A stretch of DNA of 64,000 nt from Pseudoalteromonas piratica (GTDB lineage Bacteria > Pseudomonadota > Gammaproteobacteria > Enterobacterales > Alteromonadaceae), in NCBI RefSeq assembly GCF_000788395.1, contig NZ_CP009888.1, forward strand, positions 62,001-126,000, written 5' to 3'. The position numbers were made by a program, and so were the translations under genes. Under the pieces are notes generated by a model. That model ran no database searches. It was given only the letters and a program-made list of their open reading frames with translations, and was not told the DNA's origin. Within the stretch, counting starts at the first letter, position 1; each line of letters begins with the position of its first letter. This document shows positions 54,941 to 64,000 of this stretch, in pieces.

Positions 54941-55717
54941 TTATGACATTTTTGTTTCAGTCATCGCAGCTTTGACATAAACATCAAAACGATTTTTCTT
55001 GGTTTTGATTTGCATTGAAGGCGTTTTCTCGTCAAGGAAGGGGGCATAATCAGGACGCTTAACAACTACGCGTTTCGTTGCTAAGTCATACGCCGGTGAC
55101 AACAGCAGATCTGCATCTAAATCAGAACCAACTAGCGATTGAAAAACCCGCATTTCTTTTTTTACCGCGGCTGACTTTTCGCGATGTGGAAACATAGGAT
55201 CGAGGTACACAACATCGATATCAGTTTGCGTTTCGGGCAAGAGTTGATGGCTCGAGCCAAACGCCATTTTCATACGCTCGCTCATCCAGCTGCCAATTTC
55301 AGCATCAAGATAAGCGCGCTCTAACCCATCAAATAAGAGTGCAGCAACAACTGGATGACGTTCATGTAACGTCACTGTACAGCCAAGGGATGCCAAAACA
55401 AAACCATCCCGACCCAATCCGGCTGTACCATCAAGTACATGCGGTGTGATCCCTTTACCTTTATTTAAGCCTATGGCTTTTGCAATAGCCTGCCCTTTAC
55501 CACCACCAAATTTGCGTCTATGCGCAGCGGCTCCTGTTACAAAATCAACTCGAATAGCACCAAGCTTTGGCTCATCCGTTTTGGTTAACGCCAAACCATC
55601 TTGATCATAATGAAGTGAAAAAAGGGGATTATTTGATAACCACTCAGATAACGCAAAGCGCTTATCAAGCTGTTCAAGGTAATCTTTTTGTTCAGGAATG
55701 CTGTTAGCAATTAACAC
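54941..55717 (-). CDS. rsmJ: 16S rRNA (guanine-1516-N2)-methyltransferase RsmJ
   Basis: 258 aa from a GTG (55715-55717). SAM-binding [19 protein letters not shown] and the catalytic motif [22 protein letters not shown] are typical. In many gammaproteobacteria rsmJ lies next to prlC; here a response-regulator gene and a mobile element separate them. Confidence 0.92.
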   Translation of the reverse strand: MLIANSIPEQKDYLEQLDKRFALSEWLSNNPLFSLHYDQDGLALTKTDEPKLGAIRVDFVTGAAAHRRKFGGGKGQAIAKAIGLNKGKGITPHVLDGTAGLGRDGFVLASLGCTVTLHERHPVVAALLFDGLERAYLDAEIGSWMSERMKMAFGSSHQLLPETQTDIDVVYLDPMFPHREKSAAVKKEMRVFQSLVGSDLDADLLLSPAYDLATKRVVVKRPDYAPFLDEKTPSMQIKTKKNRFDVYVKAAMTETKMS

Positions 55718-55797
55718 AGAAAATCCATTGCTAAATATTGGGATAAAACCATTATAGTGATTAGCAAAGTATTTTTATACGTGAATATGCAAACTCA

Positions 55798-57006
55798 CTA
55801 AAATAACTCAATATCGTCTTGTGACGTTACTTCGTTTATTTCTTCTCTTTGCTGTTCTTCTTCTAGCATTTCAATAATCTTTTGGCGCTCAGCCATAATA
55901 TGCGCCATATACGTCATCACTTCGTTAAAGGAGCTTTGGATTTCATTCCCCATTGTTAAGTGATTTCGTAATTTTTCAACAGTCTCTTCCACGGAACCAA
56001 GAATATACTCTTCCTGATCGACCTCTAAGGCAAGTCGAGGGACCGACTCGCAGAAATGTCGATAAAGTGTTTCTATCAATTCAACAGAAACCTTACTATT
56101 ACTATACAAACTTTGAATTTGCTCTCTTAATGTACTATCAACGAGTTCGAATGTTTTAGTAATTTGTTGAGCCTGTTCTGAGAGCTGATTATGCAGTTCA
56201 AGGGTGCCCAATTTTGCATTTGTTGCTTCTAAAATATGTGGAAAAAGATCCTTATAACGGCCATATAACGAGGGGTCATCTAACGGCATATTTTTTATCA
56301 ACAAAGAAACATTTGGGTAGTTAATAATTGTTCTTGCACCAAAATCAATAAACCGCTCACCTTCTTTAGCGTTGAACATCAGTTCTTTTTCAAGTGGACA
56401 CACCGCACTATTATTTGAAAAGAACTCATTGCCCGTTTCTAACCAGAATGCTGTAACAACATTTAATTCAAGTGGATAAAAAAATTCGAAAAAGCACTCC
56501 GATAAACGAGATAACGATTTCACGCCATAAGTTTGGCTTACGTAACGCATTGCACGTCCCATATCACTGTAGTCTGTCATTGCAACTGCAGCAGTATTTT
56601 GTGCATGCTCAATGTCTTGCTTTAAGGTTTGCGATTGCTTTTTGTATTGATACAAAACCTTTATACGGGCAAGCAACTCTTGTGTTTCAAAGGGTTTAAC
56701 AATGTAATCGTCGGCACCTGAATTATAACCTTTAATGCGTTCTTCAAGAGAGCTCCGCGACGATAAAAACATAATTGGAATGTCTTTCGTTTCAGTTTGT
56801 TGCTTTAACTTGCAACAGACTTCAAAACCGTTAATACCCGGCATTTCAACATCGAGCAGAATGATATCAGGATGAGTATCCCTTGCTATTTGAATACCCT
56901 CTTCACCATTATATGCATGACTAACTTGGTTATTTTCGGTGAGTGTTTTTTCTATAATCTGGTGAATTAGCTTGTCATCATCAATAGCAAGTACGCTGGT
57001 TAACAT
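55798..57006 (-). CDS. response regulator with helical output domain
   Basis: 402 aa from the ATG 57004-57006. REC domain at about 4-120 with Asp53-type phosphoacceptor (PDIILLDVEMPGINGFEV) and conserved Lys (YIVKPFE). The remainder is soluble and helical, without a recognisable output domain. Its function is unknown. No partner kinase is next to it. Confidence 0.85.
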   Translation of the reverse strand: MLTSVLAIDDDKLIHQIIEKTLTENNQVSHAYNGEEGIQIARDTHPDIILLDVEMPGINGFEVCCKLKQQTETKDIPIMFLSSRSSLEERIKGYNSGADDYIVKPFETQELLARIKVLYQYKKQSQTLKQDIEHAQNTAAVAMTDYSDMGRAMRYVSQTYGVKSLSRLSECFFEFFYPLELNVVTAFWLETGNEFFSNNSAVCPLEKELMFNAKEGERFIDFGARTIINYPNVSLLIKNMPLDDPSLYGRYKDLFPHILEATNAKLGTLELHNQLSEQAQQITKTFELVDSTLREQIQSLYSNSKVSVELIETLYRHFCESVPRLALEVDQEEYILGSVEETVEKLRNHLTMGNEIQSSFNEVMTYMAHIMAERQKIIEMLEEEQQREEINEVTSQDDIELF

Positions 57007-57069
57007 GCCCAAACCTATATTATTTAATAGCTAAAATTAAGCATAGACTTAACCAAATGAAATGCATAA

Positions 57070-57098
57070 AAAAAGCCGCTAAATTTTAGCGGCTTTTT
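57070..57098 (-). terminator. rho-independent terminator, probably of prlC
   Basis: 11-bp stem AAAAAGCCGCT / AGCGGCTTTTT with a 7-nt loop that can pair further; minus-strand T-run. It is now separated from prlC by the MITE-like element whose end abuts it. Confidence 0.88.
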
Positions 57099-57364
57099 AG
57101 GGTCTGTTGACCTTTCAAGTTCGTTTTTGCAGCAGTTTGATTGGGTTTTATACAAGACAGAGGCTGCGTGGCATAGTTGTTCTATGTAAGTCAGCCGATA
57201 ACACAGTAGAAAGCCCAATCAAGCGCTGCCGAACGGTTATTTTGAGCGCACTTTTATCATTGTTGCTCGATATTCGCTTAGATTACTAGGCCACACATCG
57301 AGCGCCGCGATAAAAGCACGCTCAAAGAGAACAAAAATAGAACAGCAAAGATCAACAGACCCTA
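57098..57364. mobile_element. MITE-like element with terminal inverted repeats
   Basis: 267 bp bounded by 18-bp inverted repeats TAGGGTCTGTTGACCTTT and its complement with a single mismatch. Both outer dinucleotides are TA, as left by IS630/Tc1-type transposition. Inside are two further imperfect hairpins (57130-57228 and 57241-57326). No coding capacity. Confidence 0.8.
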
Positions 57365-57369
57365 GATTC

Positions 57370-59406
57370 TTACTGAATGCCGCTGTGGCGCAACAAGGCA
57401 TCCACACTTGGCTCTCGCCCTCTAAATGCAACAAACAACTCCATAGGTTCTTTAGAGCCGCCCATTTCAAGCACATTATTTAAAAATGATTGCCCCGTTT
57501 CTGCATTAAAAATGCCTTCTTCTTCAAAGCGCGAAAAGGCATCTGCAGAGAGTACTTCAGCCCATTTGTACGAATAATATCCTGCTGAATAGCCACCAGC
57601 AAAAATGTGACTAAAGCCATGTTGAAAACGGTTGAACTCTGGCGCTTTAACTACTGAAACTTGTTCGCGCACCTTATTTAAAATTGTTTGAATTTCATCC
57701 CCTTTAGCAGGATCAAAATCAGCATGGATATGGAAATCAAATAATGAGAACTCTAATTGACGAATCATCATCATTGCTGATTGATAGTTTTTAGCCGCGA
57801 GTAATTTTTCAAGTAAATCCTTAGGAAGCGGCTCACCTGATTCATAGTGACCCGAAATAAAAGCAAGTGCATCTTCTTCGTAACACCAGTTTTCTAAAAA
57901 TTGACTTGGCAATTCAACCGCGTCCCACGCCACACCATTAATACCCGATACAGCGCCCACATCCACTTGCGTCAACATATGGTGAATGCCATGACCAAAC
58001 TCATGGAATAAAGTGGTTACTTCGTAGTGAGTAAATAACGCTGGTTTATCGCCAACCGGCTTGTTGAAGTTACATACCAAGTAAGCCACTGGCAGTTGCA
58101 CTTCACCATTAGCTCGCACTTTACGGCCAATACAGTCGTCCATCCATGCACCGCCACGTTTATGTTCACGTGCGTATAAGTCTAAATAGAATGAACCGCG
58201 CTTTTCGCCGCTGTTATCAAAAATTTCAAAAAAGCGAACATCTTTGTGCCAAGTATCAACACCTTGTACTTCTTTAACATTAATACCAAATAGACGGTTA
58301 ACGGTTTCAAACAAGCCACTCAACACCTTGTCTTCAGGGAAATAAGGACGCAAAATTTCATCTGAAATTGCATACTTTTCCTGCTTAAGCTTTTCGCTGT
58401 AATAGGTGTAATCCCACGCTTCTAACTGGCTAATGCCGTGCTTTTCGTTTGCGTAGGCCGTCAGTTCAGCAAGCTCTGCTTGTGCTTGGGGTTTTGATTT
58501 AGCTGCAAGGTCATTTAAAAAATCGAACACTTGCTGTGGTGATTCTGCCATTTTTGTTGCTAGTGACTTATCGGCAAACGTTTCAAAATCGAGCAATTGT
58601 GCCAGCTCATGTCTAAGCGCAAGTTCTTCAGCCATAATCTCACTGTTATCAAACTCACCGGCATTAGGCCCTTGATCAGATGCCTTGGTGCTAAATGCAA
58701 TATAGGTTTCTTTACGCAGTTCGCGATTATCCGCATGAGTCATAACAGGTAAGTACGATGGGAAGTCGAGGGTAAATAACCAACCTTCCAACTCTTTGCT
58801 TTCCGCTGTGTGTTTTGCAAGAGCAATTGCAGACTCTGGTAAACCCGCTAAATCCGCTTCATCTGTGATGTGTTTTTGCCAAGCAAGTGTGGCATCCATC
58901 ACATTATTGCCAAACTTAGCTGCAAGCTCAGAAAGACGTGCAACAATTTCGCCGTAACGTTTTTGTTTTTCTTCAGGCAATGCAATGCCTGAAAGTTTAA
59001 AGTCACGCAGGCTATTATTAATCGCTTTTTGCTGCGCCTCTGTAAGGTTTGCAAACTCATCGCTTTCGGCAATCGCTTTCGTTGCTAAAAATAACCCCTG
59101 ATGTTGACCTACAAAGGTAGAATATTCTGAGATCAGCGGTAAACACTCATCATAGGCTGCGCGCAGTTCTTCGCTGTTTACTACTGAGTGCATATGCGAC
59201 ACTGGTGACCAAAGTCGCGTTAATTTATCGTCGACTTCATCTAATGGCACAATAAAGTTATCCCAAGTATACGACTCTTGCGCTAATACTTGCTCAATCG
59301 TTTGCTTACAATCCGCAATACCCTGTTTTAATGCAGGCACAATGTGCTCAGGTTTAATTTGTGAAAATGGTGGTAACCCTTCAAGGCCAATTAATGGATT
59401 AGTCAT
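57370..59406 (-). CDS. prlC: oligopeptidase A
   Basis: 678 aa M3-family zinc peptidase. HEFGHGIHHML carries the zinc ligands and the catalytic Glu. The N-terminus MTNPLIGLEGLPPFSQIKPE is typical of PrlC. It degrades signal peptides and short peptides in the cytoplasm. The stop codon is 5 bp from the MITE end. Confidence 0.93.
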   Translation of the reverse strand: MTNPLIGLEGLPPFSQIKPEHIVPALKQGIADCKQTIEQVLAQESYTWDNFIVPLDEVDDKLTRLWSPVSHMHSVVNSEELRAAYDECLPLISEYSTFVGQHQGLFLATKAIAESDEFANLTEAQQKAINNSLRDFKLSGIALPEEKQKRYGEIVARLSELAAKFGNNVMDATLAWQKHITDEADLAGLPESAIALAKHTAESKELEGWLFTLDFPSYLPVMTHADNRELRKETYIAFSTKASDQGPNAGEFDNSEIMAEELALRHELAQLLDFETFADKSLATKMAESPQQVFDFLNDLAAKSKPQAQAELAELTAYANEKHGISQLEAWDYTYYSEKLKQEKYAISDEILRPYFPEDKVLSGLFETVNRLFGINVKEVQGVDTWHKDVRFFEIFDNSGEKRGSFYLDLYAREHKRGGAWMDDCIGRKVRANGEVQLPVAYLVCNFNKPVGDKPALFTHYEVTTLFHEFGHGIHHMLTQVDVGAVSGINGVAWDAVELPSQFLENWCYEEDALAFISGHYESGEPLPKDLLEKLLAAKNYQSAMMMIRQLEFSLFDFHIHADFDPAKGDEIQTILNKVREQVSVVKAPEFNRFQHGFSHIFAGGYSAGYYSYKWAEVLSADAFSRFEEEGIFNAETGQSFLNNVLEMGGSKEPMELFVAFRGREPSVDALLRHSGIQ

Positions 59407-59542
59407 AAAACGCTTCTTATTAATTTGTCATTGTTAATTTAGATTGGGGCAATCGATAAAAATTGCAAGTTAGGCTATTGTGTTATCGGTTAGAATACCT
59501 ATATCAGTTAAAAACAAAGACTAAAAAATTAAGGAACTTTAA

Positions 59543-60898
59543 ATGGCAAAGCATTTTGATTATATCGCTATCGGCGGTGGCAGTGGTGGCATTGCATCAG
59601 CAAACCGAGCAGCAATGCGCGGTGCAAACGTCGCCCTAGTAGAAGCAGGCCCGCTAGGTGGCACCTGTGTAAATGTTGGCTGTGTTCCTAAAAAAGTAAT
59701 GTGGCATGGTGCCCAGGTTGCTGAAGCGATCAAACTATACGCTCCAGACTACGGTTTTGATGTTAAAATTAAAGAATTTAATTGGGCTAAATTACTTGAG
59801 AGTCGTGAAGCTTACATTGGCCGTATTCATAATGGCTATGATAATTACTTAGCAAAAAATGGCGTTACCGTAATCCAAGGATTCGCAAAATTTGTCGATA
59901 ACAAAACCATTGAAGTGAATGGTGAGCACTACACTGCCGACCATATTCTTGTTGCTGTTGGCGGTCGCCCTAGCATTCCAAATATTCCTGGTGCTGAATA
60001 CGGCATCGACTCAAACGGCTTTTTTGAATTAAAAGAGCAGCCAAAGCGCGTAGCAGTTGTAGGTGCTGGTTATATTGCAGTTGAACTTGCAGGCGTAATG
60101 CACGGTTTAGGCACTGAAACGCATTTATGCGTTCGCCGTGATACACCGCTTCGCACATTTGACCCACTTATTGTTGATACTCTGATGGAAGTAATTGAAT
60201 CAGAAGGTCCAACACTTCACACTAACGCTACGCCAAAAGAAGTTACTAAAGAATCAGACGGTTCTTTAACACTGCATTTTGAAAATGGTAACAGCGTGAA
60301 TGTTGACCAAGTTATCTGGGCGATTGGTCGTCAACCAACTACCGATAAAATCAATATTGCAGCAGCAGGCGTTGAATTAACTGAATCAGGTCACGTAAAA
60401 GTAGATGAATTCCAAAATACCACAGCTGAAGGCGTATACGCCGTAGGCGATATTATTGAAAACGGTATTGAGCTAACACCTGTGGCTGTAAAAGCTGGCC
60501 GTTTATTGTCTGAGCGCTTATTTAACCCTGAAATGCCAAACGCCAAAATGGACTACAACTTAGTGCCAACCGTAGTATTTAGTCACCCGCCAATTGGTAC
60601 CATCGGTTTAACTGAAACCGATGCACGTGAACAGTTTGGCGATGATGACATTAAAGTATATACCTCAAGTTTTACTGCAATGTACACAGCTGTAACGCAA
60701 CACCGCCAACCATGTAAAATGAAACTAGTATGCCAAGGCCCTAATGAGAAAATAGTTGGCTTACACGGCATTGGTTTTGCTGTTGATGAAATGATCCAAG
60801 GTTTTGGTGTTGCCATGAAGATGGGGGCAACCAAAGCTGATTTTGATTCAGTTGTGGCAATTCACCCTACCGGTTCGGAAGAATTTGTTACTATGTAA
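59543..60898 (+). CDS. gor: glutathione-disulfide reductase
   Basis: 451 aa. Redox-active disulfide Cys42-Cys47 in [16 protein letters not shown] site [18 protein letters not shown] site [14 protein letters not shown] with the selectivity arginines CVRRDTPLR, and C-terminal HPTGSEEFV with the acid-base His. Reduces GSSG with NADPH. A ribosome site AAGGAA precedes the ATG. Its 3' flank is the border of the integrase island. Confidence 0.95.
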   Translation: MAKHFDYIAIGGGSGGIASANRAAMRGANVALVEAGPLGGTCVNVGCVPKKVMWHGAQVAEAIKLYAPDYGFDVKIKEFNWAKLLESREAYIGRIHNGYDNYLAKNGVTVIQGFAKFVDNKTIEVNGEHYTADHILVAVGGRPSIPNIPGAEYGIDSNGFFELKEQPKRVAVVGAGYIAVELAGVMHGLGTETHLCVRRDTPLRTFDPLIVDTLMEVIESEGPTLHTNATPKEVTKESDGSLTLHFENGNSVNVDQVIWAIGRQPTTDKINIAAAGVELTESGHVKVDEFQNTTAEGVYAVGDIIENGIELTPVAVKAGRLLSERLFNPEMPNAKMDYNLVPTVVFSHPPIGTIGLTETDAREQFGDDDIKVYTSSFTAMYTAVTQHRQPCKMKLVCQGPNEKIVGLHGIGFAVDEMIQGFGVAMKMGATKADFDSVVAIHPTGSEEFVTM

Positions 60899-60904
60899 AT
60901 TTTT

Positions 60905-60945
60905 CTCTGGAAAAGTGAAACTTTACATTTGCTAACTCTGGAAAA
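60905..60945. repeat. direct repeat CTCTGGAAAA x2, possible recombinase sites
   Basis: Two identical 10-bp copies at 60905-60914 and 60936-60945, 31 bp apart (about three helical turns), between the gor stop and the integrase gene. Possible arm-type sites or part of the attachment site; inference only. Confidence 0.4.
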
Positions 60946-60951
60946 TTATCT

Positions 60952-60991
60952 AAGCTGACTAATTAATGTACAGTTATTGGTCGGCTTTTTT
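60952..60991 (+). terminator. rho-independent terminator abutting the integrase start codon
   Basis: 12-bp stem AAGCTGACTAAT / ATTGGTCGGCTT including two G-U pairs, a 12-nt loop and a TTTT tail that ends directly before the integrase ATG (60992). Probably terminates gor. Confidence 0.7.
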
Positions 60992-62215
60992 ATGCTCACA
61001 ATTGTTCAATCCGATGACTTTGAAACAGAGATCCAAACACCGTTTTGCGGGACAAAATCAAGCATTCAGCTAAAAGGCTTTCCAACCTTTTATGAAAATG
61101 GAGAATACGTCACGGCAATTAACCTTTGGATGAATCACCTCATAAACGTAAAACGCGCAAAGAACATCAATTCAAATGTGCGTGCCATAAGCCGATATTG
61201 GCGTTTTTTAGAAAGCCATAAGCTTTCTTGGAAAGACTTTCCAACCATCAAATCAAATAAGCCAACATACCTTTTTAGAAACCAAGACCTTTTAGCTGCA
61301 GTGAAAGCAGGTGAGCTAAGTAATTCAACAGCATCGATTTACATAAACCATGTTATAAAATTTTACGAGTGGGCATATTACGAAGGGCTAATTCAGTTTT
61401 CTAAAGAAAACAAGCCTTTTGAGGTGGAGTTTGTTAGTGTCAAAACTACAGGAATGTTGGCACATATCAATCGTAATTACGTAGTAAGAAGTTCTGATTT
61501 GAGGATCAAAGTGCCAAGGAGAACACCAGAACAAAGCTTAAACCCACTCACCGAAGATGAAGTAAAATTATATTCACGAGCACTCAAAAAGCAGTCTATT
61601 GAATTTCAAATTCATCAACTACTGCAACTCATGTGCGGTCTGCGTATTGAAGAGGCCTGCACTTTCCCCGTAAGCTTAGTTAAAAGGTGTAACTCAGATA
61701 CATATCACGTTCAAATCAGCATAGGACCACACAATGGCGTAAATACTAAATTTGGTTCTGTCAGAACCATCGAAGTGCCAACTGTACTTATGAATAAAAT
61801 GCATCGATACCTGATTAGTGAAAGGCGCCAGTATAGAGAGTGTAAAGGTGATAAACCAATTGCAGAATTGCTGATTACCAATCGAGGAAAACCATATACC
61901 CCTAATGCGATACAGCGTCATTTCAACTTAACTCGTAGTCATATTCGAAATGAACTCAATGTGCACTTTCAGCACAGAACACATGATTTACGGGCAACCT
62001 ACGGTACCTTTCGCCTCGCGTCACTCTTGGATGAAAATATTGGGTTATCACCCTTTGATGCGATGTCACTGATCATGGGTTGGATGGGACATAAAGACGA
62101 AAAAACAACGTGGCGGTATCTGAACTTTATAAACCGAAACAAAGCATCTATACGCGCCGTGTGTTTTTTAGACCAAGTAATGGACTCTGTTGTTAATGAG
62201 TATGAGGATCCATAG
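60992..62215 (+). CDS. tyrosine recombinase / phage-type integrase, first of an integrase module
   Basis: 407 aa from the ATG 60992; the frame extends five codons to a TTG. N-terminal SAM-like DNA-binding domain (about 35-130). Catalytic domain with Arg218 (GLRIEEA), His331 and Arg334 (HDLRATYG), a His in MGWMGHKDEKTTWRYL and the nucleophile Tyr376. All catalytic residues are present. No Shine-Dalgarno sequence precedes the ATG: the terminator hairpin and its T-run fill the leader. The stop overlaps the next start. Confidence 0.88.
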   Translation: MLTIVQSDDFETEIQTPFCGTKSSIQLKGFPTFYENGEYVTAINLWMNHLINVKRAKNINSNVRAISRYWRFLESHKLSWKDFPTIKSNKPTYLFRNQDLLAAVKAGELSNSTASIYINHVIKFYEWAYYEGLIQFSKENKPFEVEFVSVKTTGMLAHINRNYVVRSSDLRIKVPRRTPEQSLNPLTEDEVKLYSRALKKQSIEFQIHQLLQLMCGLRIEEACTFPVSLVKRCNSDTYHVQISIGPHNGVNTKFGSVRTIEVPTVLMNKMHRYLISERRQYRECKGDKPIAELLITNRGKPYTPNAIQRHFNLTRSHIRNELNVHFQHRTHDLRATYGTFRLASLLDENIGLSPFDAMSLIMGWMGHKDEKTTWRYLNFINRNKASIRAVCFLDQVMDSVVNEYEDP

Positions 62216-63918
62216 TGATTAATAAATCAAAGTTAAATCTTGACCTCAAACTTAAATTGAACATCTACGGTAATCAATTTGTTTACCCTGATTTTCAACG
62301 ATTTAGGTTTAAAGGAGTTCCTAAAATTGTTGAATTGCAAAAGAGCACTTTGCTGAATCGTGATGAGCTAGTTATTGAGTGGTATCGGGCATTCAAGAGC
62401 AATACAAAATATACAGACACAAGTTTGCATTCGCTGTACAGAACCTTCACGAAATACGTAAAAGTCTGTGACAGTATTCCTGCAAACCCTGACTCAAAAG
62501 AGGGTATCAACGCATTCGAAGCGTACTTAGTCCACAATGTCAGAATTGGCTCTACAAGTTCAAATTCAGCAAACAGAGAACTAAGTGGTCTACGAGCAAT
62601 AATGAGAATGCTTGACCGCCCTGTTGAGCAGTGGTTTTCTAAATTCAAATTATTTCGTAGTCAAATAAACCCGACACAAGCTTATTCAGAGATTGAACTT
62701 AAAAAACTTATTAAGATACTACAAAGCCTTTACTTTCAGCTTTCAAAGCAAATACAAGCATCGCCTAAAAAATATATCAAAGCAGGAAGGCATGAACAGT
62801 ATGCGAGCTTTTCTTTCGGAGACATAAAAGTCTATGTAAGTAGCGCGATTACAAAATGTTACTGTGCTGCCTACTTTTTACTTGCCTACTACACTTGGGC
62901 TAACGCCAGCACGATAAGAGATATGGACATACCTAAAGCTTCCCCAAAAAAAGGACAACAAGGGAAATGGTTTGTGCAAACGGTACTAAAAAAGAGGGCT
63001 AATAAGTTTGTTACAATCGAACTAGGCGACAACCTCAGTGCTGACATTCCAAAGCATGCGCTCAACTTTATTAATGACCTTATCACTCTAACGCATACGC
63101 TGTTTCCTAATACCAATAGACTACTTCATCAATGTATCGACGAAGTAAATAAGCCTCTCTGTCCAACACATATTCGCTCTAACATGAATTGGCTAATTAA
63201 GACCTTTGGCTTAACTGACGATAATGGCCAAGAGCTTAGGCCTGAGGCTAGGCGTTTCAGGGCTACAGGTTCTGCAAATTACTTGGCACTTACAGGGAAT
63301 TCACTCGAAACATCAATATTGCTCAATAACACTCCAGATGTAGTAAGAAAACACTATAGCAAAGGTAACGAGTCGGAAAATAACGCTCAATTACAAGCCA
63401 CAGCTAATACATTAGAAAATGCCATCAAATGTGGCGACATAGATAAAGCTCGCGAACAAACTCTCGAGCAAATGAATCTTGAAGTACTCCCATACGATGA
63501 GTTTGTAAACCGCTATGCCAAGTCTGGGAATGGTCAAAAAACACCTTTAGGCACTGGATGTAAAGACCCTTTCAACAGCCGAGGAGATCGTTTTCGGCGA
63601 AAGGCCTCTATCGACAGTGTAGATATGAGTCACCTCGCCTGTGCAGACTTATTGAATTGTTTTTCCTGCCCAAACCAAGTGCTAGTCGAAGAAGTTGATG
63701 ATATCTGGTGTCTGTTGAGCTTTTACGAAGCGTTAGAGGATGCAAAAGAAGATCACCTCAACATGTCACATTTTAAAAACAACTTTGAGCGAGTGCTCAC
63801 CAGAATAAAACATGTGCTTTTTAGTATCGACTTAAAAGTGAGAAGACAAGCAGAGAGAAAGTTACATAAAGTTGGCCGCCACCCATTTTGGCCCGATACA
63901 CTTAATTTAGTTTTGTAA
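62215..63918 (+). CDS. second tyrosine-recombinase-like protein with Cys-rich C-terminus
   Basis: 567 aa, start overlapping the first integrase stop by one base. Part of the catalytic fold is visible: RPEARRFRATGSANYLALTG (box with Arg but the usual His replaced) and NNTPDVVRKHYSKG with the likely nucleophile Tyr381. The first catalytic Arg is not obvious (WANASTIRDMDI). The C-terminus has Cys motifs (TGCKDPFNS, then CADLLNCFSCPNQ) that may bind zinc, and a basic tail. Such diverged partners accompany a standard integrase in multi-integrase island modules. Confidence 0.75.
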   Translation: MINKSKLNLDLKLKLNIYGNQFVYPDFQRFRFKGVPKIVELQKSTLLNRDELVIEWYRAFKSNTKYTDTSLHSLYRTFTKYVKVCDSIPANPDSKEGINAFEAYLVHNVRIGSTSSNSANRELSGLRAIMRMLDRPVEQWFSKFKLFRSQINPTQAYSEIELKKLIKILQSLYFQLSKQIQASPKKYIKAGRHEQYASFSFGDIKVYVSSAITKCYCAAYFLLAYYTWANASTIRDMDIPKASPKKGQQGKWFVQTVLKKRANKFVTIELGDNLSADIPKHALNFINDLITLTHTLFPNTNRLLHQCIDEVNKPLCPTHIRSNMNWLIKTFGLTDDNGQELRPEARRFRATGSANYLALTGNSLETSILLNNTPDVVRKHYSKGNESENNAQLQATANTLENAIKCGDIDKAREQTLEQMNLEVLPYDEFVNRYAKSGNGQKTPLGTGCKDPFNSRGDRFRRKASIDSVDMSHLACADLLNCFSCPNQVLVEEVDDIWCLLSFYEALEDAKEDHLNMSHFKNNFERVLTRIKHVLFSIDLKVRRQAERKLHKVGRHPFWPDTLNLVL

Positions 63919-63927
63919 GAGGTGATT

Positions 63928-64000
63928 ATGAGGCCACTACTAGCTACTCCAGAGGAAATCATAAAAGAGAACACCGTTTTGGTAGAACGTGCTATCAAGT
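63928..64000 (+). CDS. third gene of the integrase module, cut off by window end
   Basis: ATG at 63928 with GAGG 6 bp upstream, 9 bp after the previous stop. The 24 codons seen encode MRPLLATPEEIIKENTVLVE and four more residues. The rest lies outside the window. Position and spacing suggest a further component of the recombinase operon. Confidence 0.6.
   Translation, partial: MRPLLATPEEIIKENTVLVERAIK

Noticed and set aside
57024..57218. Open frame over the prlC terminator and the MITE end
   Set aside because: It crosses a terminator and the border of a mobile element and has no family features.

Overview
The window reads as one contiguous, low-GC chromosomal segment of a marine gammaproteobacterium of the Alteromonadales, most like Pseudoalteromonas. 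The evidence is the gene content (PanP-type aspartate decarboxylase, a TIGR04219-type outer-membrane protein, DUF2333, TIGR03899, secreted zinc and S9 peptidases, Fur-family metal regulation) and the S6-PriB-S18-L9 and DnaB-Alr gene pairs. This is inferred from protein families, not from an rRNA gene. I saw no rRNA, tRNA or CRISPR array.

Layout. 1-1456: an ECF sigma / anti-sigma / secreted-protein operon (minus strand). 1535-2443: OxyR. 2620-10403: two phosphate import systems side by side, PitA with a DUF47 partner, then pstC-pstA-pstB-phoU behind a well-formed Pho-box promoter and with no pstS. 10605-12843: a GcvR-like ACT regulator and panP. 13035-19275: a membrane EAL protein, then an operon mpl-ubiX-ABC ATPase-ABC permease-TrmB-like methyltransferase. 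19394-28887: secreted metalloprotease, fbp, bfd with a Fur box, radC, coaBC, slmA and a secreted S9 peptidase. 29029-37350: YgiQ radical SAM protein, a response regulator with an EAL domain, and several envelope proteins of unknown role. 37471-39081: a Psp (membrane stress) cluster, pspA-pspC, preceded by a two-gene operon of very small membrane or secreted proteins (53 and 38 aa). Both transcription units carry a sigma-54-like promoter candidate. 39228-44240: dusA, zur, cheX, yjbQ, alr, dnaB. 44335-49959: a second ECF sigma/anti-sigma module with a DUF4097 repeat protein, and a five-gene minor pilin operon. 50166-52960: S6-PriB-S18-L9 operon, ferritin, peroxiredoxin. 52987-60898: chemoreceptor, rsmJ, response regulator, prlC and gor. 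60992-64000: start of a mobile island with at least two tyrosine recombinases and a third ORF that runs off the window.

The most notable signals beyond ordinary annotation are: (i) the two-peptide operon beside pspA with matching sigma-54-like promoter candidates; (ii) the multi-recombinase module beginning exactly at a transcription terminator downstream of gor; (iii) a 267-bp MITE-like element between the prlC stop codon and what appears to be its own terminator; (iv) exactly twelve tandem copies of GATTCAG directly upstream of the ribosomal-protein operon promoter; and (v) long periplasmic insertions in PstC and PstA with no PstS gene nearby.

Translation starts were chosen by ribosome-binding site and family length; several genes start with GTG, and some upstream TTG codons were rejected.
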